64,000 nt of DNA, taken from contig NC_049989.1 of the NCBI RefSeq assembly GCF_000003815.2, positions 6,706,734 through 6,770,733 on the forward strand. The letters are read 5' to 3'. How positions within the stretch are numbered: the first letter of the stretch is position 1; each line of letters starts with the position of its first letter. The notes beneath the pieces are model-generated. The model was given only the letters and a program-made list of their open reading frames with translations, ran no database searches and was not told where the DNA came from. This DNA comes from Branchiostoma floridae (lineage: Eukaryota; Chordata; Leptocardii; Amphioxiformes; Branchiostomatidae). This document shows, piece after piece, positions 46,601 to 61,122 of this stretch. The position numbers and the translations under genes are program-made.

Positions 46601-49600
46601 GATCCAGTTTTAGCTCACTGAAGAGCTAGTCTTCCACTGGTCGCGACAGAGAAAAATATGTTATGTCAATATTCACAGGTTCATTGTAAAAGGGAAAATC
46701 TCGTAGTTCTTTGCGTCAATCGCAATGAACAGTGGACAATGGGCTTAATGTCCTGTCGTAAGCACTGCAATCTGTAAAACAACATGTATATGCATGTTGC
46801 CTATTACTGACCTTTGAACTGTTTGATGAGGTTGTAGTGGTTCTTCATGGCTCCATCTAGGATAGCCTGGGGATCGTCCATTTTCCACCTCCACTCAGTT
46901 CCAACAGGGTTCGTGTGGTGCCTGATCAAGTGGACATGTACGGTAAATGTTTCATCCCTTAATATGGTAAGTAAAAAGTAAATTTTAATCTTACAAATGT
47001 AAAAAAAAAGTGCATCTACAAGCAAATTATTGGTTGCCCAAAACCTTTCTTGTAAATATACATGTTCCAAATACATGTGATTTGCTTCGAGACATTTGGT
47101 GTTTGTCTTTTTGATGTTTTTTTTTTTTGCAAGATGCAACAAAGTTGTTCCTCTTCTTTTCCCTTTACTTTCTGGAGGATGTCAACTTTTACATGAACAA
47201 GGGGCACAGTCTTAGTCTTACCTCCAGCAGAAGACACACTTGTTGGCACATGCCAGGCTGGGGGTTGTCTCCATACACCTGTGGCTCTCGATGCCGTAGA
47301 AGGTGTGTTTGTAGCAGCCCCCCCTCCCCCGCAGCATGGACTTGGTCCAGCGGCATAGTTTCACACCCGAGTGGCTGCCAATCAACCTGTAACCTGAGGG
47401 TAAAAAAGTGTGGGATATGATTCTTTTTTCTTGAAGATGCAACTCTAGATCTCCTCTATATTACCCAACCTTTCCTACATTAAAAGACTGTGGCCTGGTT
47501 TCTCTGAATGCAATTAGCATCACTACCTACCTTGTTTTTCTAGAGCCTTCTTAAGAGCAGGAGTGATCATCTCCTTAGGCTCTCCTCCCTTCTTCTTAAC
47601 TGTTATCTTCCTCAGTCCTCCCCTAGCTGCTTCTTCTTCCACCTGTCTCTGCTTCTGGTGATGAGAAGTACAAATAAGCCATACAGGTACTGTCTTGAGG
47701 AATGCATACATGTATCATTGGAACATGGCTCAAAAAGGTCAAATGTCTTTTTCTTCTCTGCTTATCTTACTCTTTCACCTCTATACACCTTTTTCTTCTG
47801 TTGCATGTCTTATTGCAAAAAGAATCAGTAGAAATGGCTATAACCAAGCAACAATACAAAACTCTTTCTACCCAAAGTCGCATACAAGTGTATCTAAAGG
47901 CTGTTCCTACCTTGGCTTGTTTCATCTTATTCATGACAGCTCCTAGGTCCTCCACATCCACTAGTGAATCATCATCATCACTCAGGCTACCGTCTTCACT
48001 GGAGCTCTCATACTGAACCTGGTCAGGTGTGGAAACAATTCAGATAAAGGGGGTCCATATAAACCAACTGTCTAGCTGTGTACTGTAAATGCAGAAATGT
48101 TCGCGGTGGATTAATGTTCGCGGTTTTCGCGGTAACCACTTCACCGCGAACTTAAAACCACCGCGAACATTTTTCTATTATGGTATTAGACTGCATTCTT
48201 TGGTGTAACCACGAAGTTAAATCCACCGCGAAAAGTTCCTTTTCCCACCACCGCGAAATTAAATCCCCGCGAACTTAAATGCATTTACAGTATCTCTCTT
48301 GTACAGTATGTATTTAATTCAGACTTTGTGTGTCAAATGAGTACCCAGTAAAATTTGACATTTAGTCCCCATTGGTTTCAGTGATGCATTCATACAAATG
48401 TACATGTAACATTTGAAGCATATGATTATGAAGCTGGGACTCTGTTTAGCTGAATGTAGGATCATGAGATGATTTAACTCACCTCCTCATCTTCACCCTG
48501 TCTATTGTCATTTCCTTTACACTGACAGGACTCTGTACTTTCTTGTTTACAGCAACCTGAAATTACATTGTTTATCAGTAAATACATTGTTTAGTATACA
48601 TCAACAGTAATAAGACAAGAAAAGTACCATGAAAACAAACCCATGCGATATAACATCAGACCGCACCCACCTTCTTGTTGTGATTCACAGGACATGACAG
48701 CTCCCAGCAGCTCGTCCCTCCACACGGCGAAGTCCTGCTCCAGACTGCCATGTCTGCTGCCGGCCACGTTCTGGTCCCCCTCCCCCCTGGGGAACACCCC
48801 CTGGGCCCCCAGGGTCTGCAGCCACTGTTCTAACTTCCTGCTGGCCTAAAATATGGCACACAAACATGAACCACCTTGTAGATCTAGGAACAAAGACATT
48901 TGTTTACACCGATTCCCATAAACATAATCTATCATGCTATGAACAACCAGAGTGTTTATACATAGATATTAATCTGCTAGCTTTATTGTTGGTATATCAT
49001 ATGACTTTTCTTATTTTGCTTCCAAAACTTGCTGCATAAGATATGGAGAACAAGGCAATAAAGCATTGTGACATTGGAGCATGGTACTTCTAGTTTGGTT
49101 GTTCCTTACCATGTTGAAGTTATCTCCATACTCTGAGCTCCCAAGTCCAAACACTGCATACTTGAGTTTCCCCAGAAGTGTCTTGGATACCCTGAAGTCT
49201 GTGGAAGACTCCTCCAGCCACCTACACACCCATGCTGCACCCTCAGGTGGCTGGCCATCTGTGTATGTGGACAGTATAAAGACACACACAGATCCTGCCT
49301 CCATCTGTAATATAAGAAAAAAAACTTTAAATGTTGCTGAAGCTTTCAGAAAGAGCACTTCTAGTCTTCTAATAATTCTGTTTTTAATATACAGCCAATG
49401 GCATAAGCATTGTCATTGGCAGTTCATATGTCTTTCACCCACACCAAACAATGAAGGACAAACAATTTCGTGCCTGAGACTTTTCTGTAAGGCATAGGCA
49501 GCCTATCTTGATTTCCAATAATTCGTAGGGAGAGTCATCTTATGTAATTCGTAGAGAGGCAACCACATTTTGCATTATTGCCTCCCTTGATTGCAATACA

Positions 49601-51667
49601 GTACGTAGGAGGTTCTTCTGAATTCAGCTAAAGTGCTGTCAGGACCCTCAATGAAGACCCTCAACAATGTGTAAGGAACAAACCTCCTCTGTGAATGTGT
49701 CCTCTGGGTCAGTCACCTTTGCAAGGTCTTTGACCCCAGATGTCAGCCCTCTGTCCTGGGCTGCTGTATGCAGCAGCTCTGCAAAATGCTGCAAAATAGA
49801 AGACATGTTAAATACTGTTCAACAAGGTTGAGAATCATTCAAGCTACATTTTTTCCATCAAAGTAATCAGTAATTTTAACTTGCTTACTTGTAATCCTAA
49901 CAAAGGAGGTTAAAATGACTATATAAGCCTTAGATGCAAAAATGCTCAAAAAAAGCTCAAAGTGTTTCCAACCATTGAATAGTAAAATCACCTTGGCTGT
50001 CCCAGTCTGAGTGCCATAGAAAATCCTAAGATGTGGAGGCAGGATATCTTGAGAAGAGGTTTTGTAGCAAGCCACATCCTTATTGACATAAACAGTCTGA
50101 AATGAAAAAAAAATGCAAAATGGATTTATCATAGTAATGCTCGAGGATGCTTTTGTTCCATCCTTGTTGAATAAATGTGAATAAATACATTAAGTAATGT
50201 TTTTATCTACATATGTGCATGCACATATTAAGTACTTGTTAGATTTGATACAGCAAAGATTGTAGATTCAGTACATTGTAAAACAGTATGGTACTGAAGA
50301 TTCGACTAAATTTCACAGCATGGGAACAATTAGGAGTTTGCATATCTTTGAGTTCAGAGTTCAAACATCAACAACATAATGAAAATACTGGCTCCGGTTT
50401 GCAAGTGTGAGAGTTTGCAGTAGATAGGTGAATATGAAAAGGGTCAACTCCGAAATACTGCAGGTTTTCCCAGGTGTACATACCTGTTCCTTTAGCTTGT
50501 TCTTCCTCCTGGTGTAGACAAACCTGAGCAGCAGTAACAGATTCACCACCATGGCCAGCACCACTGCTGACGACATGTTCAGGACCAGTCCCCACAGCCA
50601 CTGTAGCATGGAGGACAGGTCTTTCCTGTCGCCTGGGAAATGTTGCCAAAAATATCAAACTTTGTCATTTTAAGTTATTCATCTACATTTGAGATCTAAA
50701 AGTGAAACCCGCCCTGCACTTTATTATCAAAAGTAGAACTTGTCATTGAAACTTAAGCGTATGGAGTTGGGGTAACGTTTGTGTATTTAAGGTTCTTATG
50801 GTTGTGTCCAAAGACAGACCTGTATGCAACAGCCATTACTCTGATACAACATTGACCAAAGACAAGAAAGAGACGATGCAGCTTAATAGGTGTGGATACC
50901 AAGCTATATACGAGAGAGGGGCCTAAATGGGAACTGGAGTTCCTACCTGCGCCTGAAGATCTATCCTCTACTCTACTCTACTCTACTCTATACATGGAGT
51001 GATGCATGTTATGTTTTGAATATGTTCTCAAAAGTAGGGGAAATATGTATGGGCTTGTAATTCATCGTAATGTTTTTTCATCACTCTGATAACAAGAATA
51101 AGGGATATCATCGGCCGGGCTGGTACACACATATCAAACTTTATCGCAGCCCACCCCAGGTATGACATAAAACGTTAATACTGAAGAGCTTCAATTGCAA
51201 AGTTTACCCCACCCCAAATATGATGGGTTTTTATTATTAGTACAGACTTAAGTACTTGTAACAATCAAAATTGTAATATTCGAGTCTAGAAATTAATAGT
51301 ACACAGAAGCTATGAGTATGACATAACGTTACCTAGAACTTTACAAATAACGTTAAGTTCATGCACATTCTTATTCAATGACTGTGTTAACGAATAGTTC
51401 TAAAACGTTGATTTAAGTGCATGGCAATTTTATGATATGATAGACAACATAAGGGGGGAGTGGTCTGTAGGATCCAAGCAAGTGGTTGTAGCTGGAGTTT
51501 GTGTACCGGGCTAATTCCAGGTATGGTATTAGATATTTCCGCTGTTCTCCAAATCGCTGTCTCTTACCTGCACCGGTTTCAGGCGCCAACACAACTCCTG
51601 CCAGTAACATAACGACATTTCCACACAACAACACCAGCAAGAACGTGTCTCTTCTTCCCTTGGCCAT
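43619..51667 (-). CDS. TYW1: S-adenosylmethionine-dependent tRNA 4-demethylwyosine synthase
   Basis: Exons 51568-51667, 50484-50632, 49992-50096, 49684-49788, 49110-49304, 48671-48845, 48483-48556, 47911-48018, 47531-47654, 47222-47393, 46812-46921, 46314-46491, 45968-46103, 45549-45659, 44298-44465 and 43619-43837 join in phase to 742 residues (human about 732). Two hydrophobic N-terminal stretches (about 9-28 and 43-71) precede a flavodoxin domain with the FMN loop YGTQTGTAK (about 110-118). An acidic/Lys linker follows, then the radical-SAM domain with CANKCVFC (Cys 427, 431, 434) binding the 4Fe-4S cluster. Further conserved segments are LSLVGEPIMYP, TYCGES and a C-terminus ending KDISGC. 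The enzyme condenses N1-methylguanosine-37 of tRNA-Phe with pyruvate in wybutosine synthesis. It is divergent from SBDS, its neighbour in human too. Confidence 0.96.
44628..44727. other. Assembly gap (100 N) in TYW1 intron
   Basis: 100 Ns directly after a T-rich run, inside the intron between exons 45549-45659 and 44298-44465. It falls at the 3' side of the LINE fragment. No coding exon is missing, because the flanking exons join in phase. Confidence 0.95.
44800..45270 (-). mobile_element. Non-LTR retrotransposon (CR1/L2-like) 3' fragment, degenerate
   Basis: On the minus strand the translation includes ILYLYKSQIRPKMEYCCHIW, LNRVQKRLRNIVGSDL and LAQRRDVASLALFYRYFHG. In the next frame it continues with FHAQSFFPRTTSLWNKLP and FKLRVNKHL. 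This is the typical C-terminal end of CR1/L2-type reverse-transcriptase ORFs. A frameshift at a poly-T run near 44935 and the lack of upstream RT motifs show it is a dead 5'-truncated copy. It lies in the same orientation as TYW1. Confidence 0.85.
48080..48292. mobile_element. TIR element with CCGCGAA palindromes, in TYW1 intron
   Basis: Perfect 12-bp terminal inverted repeats TACTGTAAATGC and GCATTTACAGTA bound 213 bp. The interior is dense in ttcgcggt and accgcgaa motifs in both orientations. Termini and size recall the 212-bp family at 13234 and 41023, but the interior sequence differs, so it is a sister family. Confidence 0.85.
50963..50992. repeat. (CTCTA)n microsatellite
   Basis: About five copies of ctcta/ctact pentamers, in the TYW1 first intron. 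A shorter run of the same motif occurs at about 30478-30497. Confidence 0.85.
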
Positions 51668-54487
<2,820 letters not shown>

Positions 54488-54596
54488 AGAAAAGATCCCC
54501 CTCATCACATAAAAGTGGATCAGTCTAAAAGAGATGGAGGAGGGAGATGAAATGTTCTGAAAAATAAGATCTCCCTCAGTACAAGTGGAACCATCT

Positions 54597-56062
54597 ATAA
54601 ACCAGCTATTGACAACATAGAATAAAAAGCTCTGCTTAAGCATTTTACATGTATAATGCAATCAAATCTGCATTGGTAAGCCAGTGTAGCCACCATTCTG
54701 AATAACAGAGCATGTGAATGGCCCTAGCACACAGAATAACACCTAAACAAGTTATACCTAAAGCTATCTGTATTTCAAGCTCTCAGCACAACTGATGAAG
54801 ATGAGAAGAAAAGATGTTGTTTGAAATATTTTGTTGTCATTTGTACAGACAATGTAAACCATGTTTTATATACAAAAGCAAACTGATACATATATATAAA
54901 TCTACTACATTGCAATAGATAGATACATGTATGATATATCCATGGCAGCTGTGGTACTGATGTAGGCATGTGGCTTGTATAATACTGTACAATGATTTGG
55001 ACTTTTTTGCAGTAATAAGTTGAAAAAGAGTCTTAATTCCTTTTTTATGATTAGTACTAGTATTTGAATTTACCAGTCTTGATATACCATGTGCATGACA
55101 CCAATCCTTGTAAAACAATGGCACTGGATTATGCCTTCTTCTAAAGAACAACCAAGCCTTTTTTTAATTTTTTTTCTGTTTTGACTCAAAAGACTTGTGT
55201 CCAAAGGCTTTGCTGCCTATACTATTATATCAAACTCGTCATTTTCGAAATAGAAAACAGTTTAGACCGTTCTCTAGCCCAAGCCTTGTCAAAGCTAGAC
55301 AATGGGTGATTATCAACTAACATTTAAAAGTCAAACAAAGTGTTCTATCTCTAAGCAGATGTTGAAGTGTGAGATGGTAAGATTTTCAGACAGATGGACT
55401 TCCCTGACAGTCATGTATCTCAATATCTGGAGTTGAAGGTCTGTTGGAGATGCCTCGCCATCAGCAAATGATCTGATATGTTACACTATAGCACCTGCTT
55501 AGACAGGCCTGTACACTTTCTCAAATGAGCTAGGCTGTTGCCAACTCCTTACACAAAGCAAATAAACATTGATACATCAAATTACTTGTGAATGATTGGT
55601 ATGGATATGGTAGACATATGTTATCATTCTGAATGAATGACTAACCATTATCTTAAGTGTAAGTCCCTTATCTGTTGAAAAAAGTGCATGGTTGCTCAAT
55701 ATGTGAACTTTTGATTCAGTGGTCATCACAACAAGGAATCAAAGTTAAGGTCAGATGACATGAATGTGCATTATGCAGACTCTGTTTCCTGAATTGATGT
55801 AGGCTGATAGAGACAGACATTTAATTACCTTGAAAACTCATCACGTCCATTGATACAGTTACCACCATTCTGTTATGTAAACATAATCTCCTGCATGTTA
55901 AAAATTCATGACGTAATCGGTACCATACATAATCAGTGTAATGGACGCAGCATCTCCATCCCCAAGCAGATGTTAGAGAAGAAAAGCGTAACTTGGCTGC
56001 CGTATTCATCATGACATGCAGTGAACCCTCGTCGATATGGTGGGGGAACGTCTGTAAACCAG
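54597..56062. other. Intergenic: SBDS 3' side to rolling-stone-like gene A
   Basis: Beyond the SBDS polyadenylation signal no gene is supported. Single CTCCAAGCAGA-like termini (tctctaagcagatgttg near 55349 and ccccaagcagatgttag near 55959) form a pair about 0.6 kb apart in the same orientation, perhaps solo ends or remnants of the TIR family. A second AATAAA occurs near 55560. Confidence 0.5.
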
Positions 56063-57472
56063 CTAAACAGGTGCTGCGCGTGCGGGGTTAGTTCCTGTTG
56101 CCGGTGTTTTCCCGCCCGACAGCCACATCAGGAGGCGGCACCGGAGCAGGTACAGCCCGTAGAAAAGCAGGTGGAACAGCGGGAGCGCCACCAGCACGAA
56201 GCCGAGCACCGCCGCTGACGAGAGGGCAGGTTTGCTGAAAGGAAAGAAAAAAAATCAAGAAACTTTATGCCTGGATGAATCTGCCATTATTGATACCTAT
56301 GAGTCTGCGTAAGACTGTTATTGCATTTTCTTTGCTGGAAATATCCTTTATTGTCCTCAAATGTTTCGATAACGACATCTAGAAAGAAAGAAAAGTTTGT
56401 CTTCGTCTACGCCTAGTTTTAGATACACTAAAGGAAATTAGCGCACCCTCTGAAAGTTAGATCATACACACTTCCACATGTACACAGCTGTTTGACAGAC
56501 ATTCATTTTGTTTATTACTTAGATAGTTACTTAGAAGTGCTTCTGTACCTAAAATCCAGGAACCAGTAGACTACTGTACCGGTCGCAGCCCAGCTGACGG
56601 CATATAGAACGATGTAAGCGAAACCGAACATAACGGGGTACACTGCATGGAGAACTCTGACAGGCACTCCGCAAACGAGCACGTCAACAAACACCAAAGC
56701 AGTGTTCAGGATATGGGTCGTCAAGTCTTTGAAGTTGTACTGTCCATCAGAGAGGAACCCTGTGAATCCTATGGTGATGATGATAGCGGGGGAGAAGGCC
56801 ATGTTCATAAGAAGCCATTGTACTTGGTGAAACCAGCGGAGGTTGTTCTGTGTTGTAACGTTACCTTGCTCTGCGTTAGACTGGTGTGCCGTCTCTTGGT
56901 CGCGATCGGTATCCGTCGGTTGGACAGAGGATCGTGCCCGAAAAAGTCCAACACAGGTAACGACGGCGGACCACAAGAAGTAAGCCGTCAGGATGTAGAA
57001 TCCGTAGTAAGTGGCGTAAAAGAAATAGTTTTCGGTTGCGGCATACTTTGCTAGCAGCCACATCAGAAACCCCAGGCAAAATGATGCCACGGTCAGCCGG
57101 TACACAAGAAACGGAACCTGTGTCCCCAACCACTGTAGGGAAGTATAGGCCAATATCAACAAAAATATGTGCAACATGCGTTCTAAAAAATAAGTGACCA
57201 CAACAGAAAGAAATTTGAAGAAACAAGAAGACTTGTAAAAATTTGGTGATCAACTCTTTTGCATTAGAACAAATTGGCTTTCTCCGTACACACATATCGA
57301 TGAAAATTCACTTAAGCCTTTATATGTTTTTCACTGATTCCTTTGTAGTCTTTATAGGATAGGTGTAAAAGCAAGGATGACTTACCGGTGAGGTATAGAA
57401 GATTTCTTCCCGATTGTGTCTCAAAAGGAAAGACTCGATACGGAATTCTTCTCGGCACGTGTTACTAGCCAT
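56063..57472 (-). CDS. Rolling stone-like multi-pass membrane protein, gene A
   Basis: Exons 57386-57472, 56549-57132 and 56063-56234 give 280 residues. The N-terminus MASNTCREEFRIESFLL is followed by TSPWLGTQVPFLVYRLTVA, the typical entry into the first membrane span. Five to seven hydrophobic segments follow. The family signature THILNTALVFVDVLVCGVPV plus RVLHAVYPVMFGFAYIV and a VYWFLDF turn is characteristic of Drosophila rolling stone relatives. A last span leads to a short polar tail ending AAPV. Rolling stone acts in myoblast fusion in flies; the molecular activity is unknown. Splice phases are 0 and 2. The acceptor CCCTACAG at 57133 was chosen because it restores the TxPWLGT junction seen in the paralogue (SAWGKSRAP). 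Gene B downstream is a tandem relative. Confidence 0.85.
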
Positions 57473-59314
57473 ACCCTCTTCTTCTTCCCTCCTGCGCCTC
57501 GGCCCTGTAGCTTGAACGCACGGTTAGAGAACACCAGAGTCACCACGAAAGATTGACGATATTCAACCTTATAACACTGTACCTCAATCTATCAGCTCAA
57601 TAAGAGCGATTGCTGATGTTGTTTATATCCGGGTTATTCGACGGCTAGGACGTCATCAGATTGGATTAAAAATTGATATTTTAAATTAGCAGATCAAATT
57701 ATTGGTTGATATGTAAGCCAATAGTTTGCCAAACACCTGCTTTTTGCCTACCATTGCATCACCGTGACATCATCGTTATCACTCGTATGGTACCAATCGG
57801 AAATTTTATCAGGCTGAAGTTCCATAAACCAAACTTTCTACCTGATGTAATAAAATCATAAACCTTTAAATAGAGCTAATTTCATGCTAACGTTATGTAT
57901 GATATCCCTGTCTGTAGACCGGGTATACCTATCTCCAGATCTCTTTTAACAAACTGGACCTAATAGGGTGTATAATTAACGAGACGTGTTCTGAAAGTAT
58001 CATAGGCTAAGCTCTCTGTCAGCACACTATATGTATTAAACAACGGAGGTGTCTGGATGCAAGTATAGGTGACATGTGACACCTTAATGGATGGGGATGT
58101 TTTCTGTTTGGTGTTAAGATGATAGGCACCCGAAAACCATTACGCTGATTGTCATGTTTAAGGATCAACACAACATGACGCATCTTCCGTTCAACGACTT
58201 GTTGACGAAAGAGAGCAAAATCATCACCTGATTATCTATGCACTTATCAAGGGAGCTATGACATTTTCATACCGTCTTACGTTGCATTCACTTTAAGTCA
58301 ACAACCTACAGTTTGAGACTTACCAAAGCAGTCATTCTCACGTGAGTGTGCCGAGCAGTTTCACTATGGTTACCGTTTTACGAGTTTTCAAACGTGAATT
58401 TACACCTAAAGTGAATATAACGTATGACATGGCACAAACAAGGGATTCGTTCACTGAGTTTATTTTTGCAATATTCATGCTGAAAGAATACATTGATTTG
58501 AATAAAGAAAAATCATTCGTAATACATATATATTTCACCATACATGATACATGTATGTATATTGGCATATCTGTAATGCTACGTGTTACATTCAACTTTA
58601 TATTTGCTCAAGCGAATCCTTATCTATTGCACAAAGTATCGTTTATCATGATTTATTGCTGAAATCTTGCTCGGTCATCTTGGTCATTCATCCGGTAGTT
58701 ATAGTCTAGATCTCAATAAACAAACAAGACTATGAATTATGGCACCATTTACACCTCAGGGCGGGTCATTAAAATCAAAATTAAAATTCACTCACGTCAT
58801 ATAAAAATCATTCCAGCCAAAATGGTGCCAAACCCTTTATCAAAAAGAACACTACCCAACATATATTTACTAGTACTAGTGTCAATTTGGAATCTAAGTG
58901 AATTGTGTACGCGGTTAAGTTTGTGCTCTATCGGCAAGCTTCTAAATATCATTTTACCCAGTAATTTCCAAATCCAATTGCGCATGCTTACAAGAAAATA
59001 ACAAAAACGGTGTGTACGGTTGAGATAAAATACATTGAAATGCGAATGGACAGTATTTTGTGTTGTACATGGTATTGTTGAGACACATTTCTGATGAGCT
59101 AGCAAAAATGTCGGTACTCTGCCATTGAAGTCGAAATCTCTACCAAACTCCCGCCTGGCCGAATAGTAATAGGGGACTTTGGTGAAGTTAGGAATAAAAA
59201 TCTAGTAGGAGATGATTGGCCTAGGAGTACGAGTGAACTGAAGCCGGCCGGGTAGCTGGATATATTGCACCCAAAGTAACTTATTTTGCCGTATTAGGCC
59301 GTATTTTGATTTTT
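57473..59314. other. Intergenic region between the two rolling-stone-like genes
   Basis: About 1.8 kb with the promoter of gene A near 57473-57650 and the 3' UTR of gene B near 59314. No further exon, RNA gene or repeat family member was recognised; open frames at 58342-58662 and 58797-59105 look random. Confidence 0.5.
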
Positions 59315-61122
59315 TTATCCAGCTGACACGTCTGCCTGGAGGCTACTGCCCATGCGCCGCATGACAGCCTGCTCCTCCCTCTCTCCCTGTAACTTGTTCT
59401 CGTACATGCGCACAAGGACGCACCTCAGGCGGTACAGCAGGTACAGGAACCCGTGAGCCAGCGGCACCGCCAGGAAAATCAGCCCGACGCACACTCCGGC
59501 TGCTAGCCCTGGGTCCCCACTGAGGATAAAAGTGTATAGAAAGAGTCATGCAGTGATCACTCGCGATCGCAGTGTGTCGGGCTTGTCTTGAGAATGATGT
59601 TTCTAGGCCTGACATAAGAGACAAGAGATGCTGAATCATGTAACCCGCAAGATTGTAGTCATCTTCCAAACTGCCGTCCTCCTAACTCCTGCTATTTTCT
59701 TTCTCGTCAAATACCTTACGGCCGGAGGAATAAGCCTGTATAGAGTTTCTGACCTGAAGTCTATGATGCTGTACACGTAAGGGTTTCCCTCGGCGTCCTT
59801 ACCGCCCGCTCCCCAGTAGATCAGCGCGAAGATGACGTAGAACAGCCCGAAGCACATGGGGTAGACTACGTGCAGCAGACGGACGTGAACGCCGCACACC
59901 AGAACGTCTAGGAGCGCCACCACAGCGTTCAGGATGTGAACTGACACGTCCTACAATGGAGAGGTGATTTTCATAGTTATAGTGTTGAGGTACGATCTAC
60001 CTTGTTGAAAAGCGACTGCATCGCCGAACAAGCTATCGAGACATAGATAAATTAAAGGCATTAAAGATTAGTCTTTATGTTCTTTGTAATGAAGCAGACA
60101 CTGATGAAGGCCACTTACGATGGTCTGAATATTTCTGCTATTGATAACAACAATGCAAGACGTACGTTGATACTAAAAACATTTCTGAAATGTACATTAT
60201 TGCCAATGTTGCATAAAATTGGGTTATGATTCAGACACAGTTCATACCCTGACCTATACCCGTCAAGCAAGACGGCGAGGACGAACATTACTTAATGGTT
60301 TTAAGGCCTTTACCTGGACGCTAGAAGTCCCCTTGATGACAAGGCCATTGTACACGAAGAGGACGAAAAACGCCACAGTGAAACTGACGTTGAAGAGGAG
60401 CCACTGAACTTGGAAGTACCAGGGAAGGCGGCCCTCAAGATTATCTTCCACTTTCGGCAGCCGAATGACTTCGGTGGACGATTGCTTCCGCCAGTAGTCG
60501 ACACATGCGAGGACGAGCGCCCAGATGAAGTAGATGACGAGCAGAAGGTATCCCCAGTTGTCGGCCTTGGTGAAGTACAGCGTGTCGCGACTGAAGGAGT
60601 CGTACAGATGCCAGATCAAGAAGATGACCAGGAACAGCGTGAAGAATCCACGGAACGCTATATAGGGAGCGCGGCTCTTACCCCACTGTGGAACAAAGAA
60701 ATATCATTTCAACATTCCAGAAGTTAATGATTCTCCTCGTGCAGATACAAAAACGAGCATTAAATTCCGTATAGCTAGTAACATCAGTATAACTTAAGTA
60801 TAGGAATATAACAGTGTGTATCAATGTGCTAACTTGTGTGTCTAATGATTGATATGTTTTGTTCGTGTGCATATGTATGATAATTACCTTAACTCCTGAG
60901 TCCTGTGGCTGTTCTAGTTTTATTTCAGAACAAATTTGAAATGCTAAAAGCTATTTCAATACATATTTTAACTGGGTCACACAATATTCTGTTTAAGATA
61001 CGTAGGACATCAATATCATATTTTCTAGATGTGAAATATTTTCTTACCGCTGACTGGACAAAGTCGCCATTCTTCGCATTTCTAAATAGGACGTTTTCAC
61101 ATTTGCCACCACAACACCCCAT
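59315..61122 (-). CDS. Rolling stone-like multi-pass membrane protein, gene B
   Basis: Exons 61048-61122, 60314-60685, 59754-59950 and 59315-59519 join in phase to 282 residues. The first exon encodes MGCCGGKCENVLFRNAKNG; MGCC could be N-myristoylated and palmitoylated. WGKSRAPYIAFRGFFTLFL starts the first span. The central exon ends VYNGLVIKGTSSVQ, and the next carries the family signature VHILNAVVALLDVLVCGVHV with LLHVVYPMCFGLFYVIF and YSIIDFRS. The C-terminal exon has a final span (VCVGLIFLAVPLAHGFLYLL) and a charged tail. Intron positions match gene A (phase 0 before the Trp, phase 2 after DFR), with one extra phase-0 intron just before the HILN signature. This supports tandem duplication with intron gain or loss. 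Function is inferred from the family only. Confidence 0.87.

Noticed and set aside
58342-58662. 106-residue plus-strand ORF between the rolling-stone-like genes
   Set aside because: Random-looking composition, no recognisable motif, and an overlapping opposite-strand ORF of equal quality.
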